Shown here piece after piece: positions 61,948 through 64,000 of a stretch of DNA of 64,000 nucleotides. The notes below the pieces were generated by a model. That model was not told the DNA's origin and made no database searches. It saw only the letters and a list, made by a program, of their open reading frames with translations. The first letter of the stretch is position 1, and each line of letters begins with the position of its first letter. This stretch comes from Pseudoxanthomonas yeongjuensis (GTDB lineage Bacteria; Pseudomonadota; Gammaproteobacteria; Xanthomonadales; Xanthomonadaceae): the NCBI RefSeq assembly GCF_010093345.1, contig NZ_PDWT01000003.1, forward strand, positions 248,001-312,000. Reading direction: 5' to 3'. The position numbers and the translations under genes are program-made.

Positions 61948-64000
61948 ATGTGCCGGCGAACAACTTGGATGGCCCAGCTCACGTTCGGCCTGCTGTGCAT
62001 TGTGGCGCCCTTGCCGGCGGCGCTCGCGCTGGATCCGGAAAAAGCGCTTACCCAGTATGTGCACACTGTGTGGAGAATGGAGGATGGTTTGCCGCAAAGC
62101 GCGGTGACCAAGATCCTCGAGACCTCGGATGGATACTTGTGGGTAGGCACACAAGGCGGCCTTGCCCGTTTCGATGGCGTGCGATTCACCGTATTCGACC
62201 ACACCAACACTCCCGCACTGCATGATGATTTCGTTTCGGATCTGGCCGAGGACAGCCATGGCACGCTATGGATCGCCACTGCCAACGGTGGCGTCACGTC
62301 TTTCCGCAACGATGTCTTTTCCCATCTGGACAGCGTTGGTCCGAGGGCCGGCATAAGCGTTGCGGCAACCCCCGATGGCAGCGTGTGGGTGGGCGGCCAT
62401 GGCGGCCTGGTGCATGTCCGCGACGGGAGCGTGGTGCGGATATACACCGCCTCCGATGGGCTCTGGACCGATCTCATCCGGCGCCTGGCGACCGCCGCGG
62501 ACGGTTCGGTCTGGATCGCGACTTCCGGTGGTCTGAACCGCATGGCGCAAGGCAGAATCTTGCCTTATCCAAGTCAGGGCGATGCGGCTGGCAAAGACGT
62601 GTCCGACCTGTTCCTCGATCTCGACGACAACCTGTGGGCTCGCACGCGCGACACCCGCATCACGCGACGTTCGCGCGAAGGCATCCAGCCCTGGAACATC
62701 GACGGGTTCCCCTTCGGCACCGTCAGCGACACCCTCATGGATCGCGACCGAAACCTCTGGTTCGCCAGCGCGGGCGAAGGCCTGTTGCGGGTCAAGGGAC
62801 AGCAGGTCGACCGTTTCACCGCCAAGCAAGGACTCAGCAGCGATCAGGTGAACACACTTTATGAGGACCGCACCGGAAACCTGTGGGTAGGCACCATGGG
62901 TGGAGGACTGGACCGTTTCCAAGATGGCGCATTCACCACATACGCCACGGAGGAAGGACTGGCCGCCGACCCAGTCCAGTCGGTTCTCCAGGATTCCAAG
63001 GGCGATGTGTGGGTAGCCACGGGCGCCGGGCTCAGCCGCATACGTGATCACAAAGTGCGTACCTTCACCATCGTCGACGGATTGCCTTCGAACGAGATGA
63101 TCTCGCTACTCGAAGACCGCGCGCAGAACCTTTGGGTGGGAACCGGAGACGGACTGGTCCGGATCAGGGACGAGCGCGTAACGGAAACCGTCGCCGGACC
63201 ACAAGGCATGCCTCATTACCAGATCACCGGAATATACGAAGACGATCATCGCCGGCTCTGGCTCTCCACCAGGGGCGGAGGGATCGTGCGTTATGCCGCC
63301 GGAAAAGTCCGCTCTTACGCCAAGGCTGATGGATTGCTGGACGACTTCGTGTTCGCTCTGATCGGAGGCCCGCGCGGCACCATCTGGGCCGGCACCCGCT
63401 ATGGCCTGGACACCATCCAAGACGATCGCATCAGCAGCGACGCCACCAAGAGCGACCTCAGCGACGTGCTCATTCTGTCGCTGTATTACGACGCCGGGAA
63501 GACCCTGTGGATAGGCACGAACGGTCATGGCCTGTTTCGACGCAAGAATGGCTTGCTCGAACGATTCACTACCCATCAGGGGCTGATTGACGATACCATC
63601 AACAACATCATGGAGGACGCCACGGGTAACCTCTGGATCGGTTCCAACAAAGGCGTTCTGCGCATCCTCCGTTCGGATCTGGAGGCGGTTTCCGCCGGCA
63701 AGAAACGGCAACTGAATCCGCTTGTGTTCGGCAAAGCGGACGGCATGAAAAGCAGCGAGACCACTGCCGGTTCGCAACCGGCCGGATGGAAGGGGCGCGA
63801 CGGCAGACTCTGGTTCCCCACGATCCGCGGCGTATCGGTGATCGATCCCACTCGCCTTTCCTTGGGCACGCTGAAACCACAGGCCCGCATAGAGCAGGTG
63901 CTCGCCGACGAAATCCCAGTCACCCTGGGCGTGGCGGTGAAGCTGCTGCCGGGAACGGGTCGACTCGAGATCCATTTCACCGCACCGAATCTTTCCGCTC
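61948..64000 (+). CDS. Propeller-type sensor protein (Reg_prop repeats), 3' end outside the window
   Basis: At least 684 residues; the gene runs off the end. A signal peptide ends near ALALD. Then 14 Reg_prop-type repeats (LWVGTQGGLARF, LWIATANGG, VWVGGHGGL … LWIGSNKGV, LWFPTIRGV), enough for two seven-bladed propellers. The last residues (LEIHFTAPNLSA) look like the start of a Y_Y_Y domain. Such periplasmic sensors normally continue into a membrane helix and a histidine kinase or GGDEF output, not visible here. Start: ATG 61948-61950, or the in-frame ATG at 61969. It may regulate the neighbouring autotransporter; that is inference. Confidence 0.9.
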   Translation, partial: MCRRTTWMAQLTFGLLCIVAPLPAALALDPEKALTQYVHTVWRMEDGLPQSAVTKILETSDGYLWVGTQGGLARFDGVRFTVFDHTNTPALHDDFVSDLAEDSHGTLWIATANGGVTSFRNDVFSHLDSVGPRAGISVAATPDGSVWVGGHGGLVHVRDGSVVRIYTASDGLWTDLIRRLATAADGSVWIATSGGLNRMAQGRILPYPSQGDAAGKDVSDLFLDLDDNLWARTRDTRITRRSREGIQPWNIDGFPFGTVSDTLMDRDRNLWFASAGEGLLRVKGQQVDRFTAKQGLSSDQVNTLYEDRTGNLWVGTMGGGLDRFQDGAFTTYATEEGLAADPVQSVLQDSKGDVWVATGAGLSRIRDHKVRTFTIVDGLPSNEMISLLEDRAQNLWVGTGDGLVRIRDERVTETVAGPQGMPHYQITGIYEDDHRRLWLSTRGGGIVRYAAGKVRSYAKADGLLDDFVFALIGGPRGTIWAGTRYGLDTIQDDRISSDATKSDLSDVLILSLYYDAGKTLWIGTNGHGLFRRKNGLLERFTTHQGLIDDTINNIMEDATGNLWIGSNKGVLRILRSDLEAVSAGKKRQLNPLVFGKADGMKSSETTAGSQPAGWKGRDGRLWFPTIRGVSVIDPTRLSLGTLKPQARIEQVLADEIPVTLGVAVKLLPGTGRLEIHFTAPNLSA

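Overview
The window looks like a chromosomal segment of a high-GC gammaproteobacterium of the Xanthomonadaceae/Lysobacteraceae (Lysobacter, Luteimonas or Pseudoxanthomonas-like). The reasons are uniformly GC-rich codon use, an algR–hemC neighbourhood, TonB-dependent receptors (one beside a TPR-sulfotransferase), many secreted peptidases, and dispersed GTAG/GTGG-headed palindromes of the REP type. The genus is an inference. No rRNA, tRNA, integrase, complete insertion sequence or CRISPR array was seen.

Layout. (1) 1–10.2 kb, housekeeping and envelope: the 5' part of oligopeptidase B, a second secreted S9A prolyl oligopeptidase, a small membrane protein, a WYL regulator, a lipoprotein, a one-helix proline-rich protein, a DUF481 outer-membrane protein, hemC, an AlgR/LytTR response regulator, a carboxylesterase and a small membrane protein. 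(2) 10.4–29.2 kb, two divergent operons around a PcaR-like IclR regulator. Leftward: iclR, 3-oxoadipyl-CoA thiolase, M20 peptidase, TPR-sulfotransferase, TonB receptor, terminator. Rightward: class III aminotransferase, aldehyde dehydrogenase, CatI/CatJ-type CoA-transferase, second class III aminotransferase, propeller-CehA/McbA metallohydrolase, S9C peptidase, mostly joined by 4-bp stop/start overlaps. Two 15-bp palindromes resembling PcaR/PcaU sites lie between the operons. (3) 29.3–36.9 kb, amine and peptide catabolism: DmpA-type aminopeptidase, a Rieske oxygenase with a bridging Glu, a secreted amidohydrolase, an APC permease and a trimethylamine/histamine-dehydrogenase-family flavoprotein. 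Regions 2 and 3 together suggest uptake and degradation of a peptide- or amine-linked compound ending in beta-ketoadipate-type thiolysis, with no aromatic-ring cleavage genes present. This is the least explained system in the window.

(4) 37–52.4 kb, a pectin/oligogalacturonate utilisation locus: kdgK, TonB receptor, pectate lyase, carboxylesterase, FAH-family hydratase, TRAP transporter (P, Q, M), LacI regulator, kduI, kduD and a rhamnogalacturonan-acetylesterase-like protein fused to a cupin. A shared operator-like motif (AATGACACCGG…ACC) occurs at three promoters of the locus. Lyase and esterase would cut the polymer, the TonB receptor and TRAP system would import fragments, KduI/KduD would make 2-keto-3-deoxygluconate, and KdgK would phosphorylate it. 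The KDPG aldolase is not in the window.

(5) 52.6–64 kb, surface and secreted proteins: a TIGR03032-type protein, an M4 metalloprotease, a 1905-aa autotransporter with a highly repetitive passenger, and the start of a divergent sensor with 14 propeller-type repeats that runs off the end of the window.
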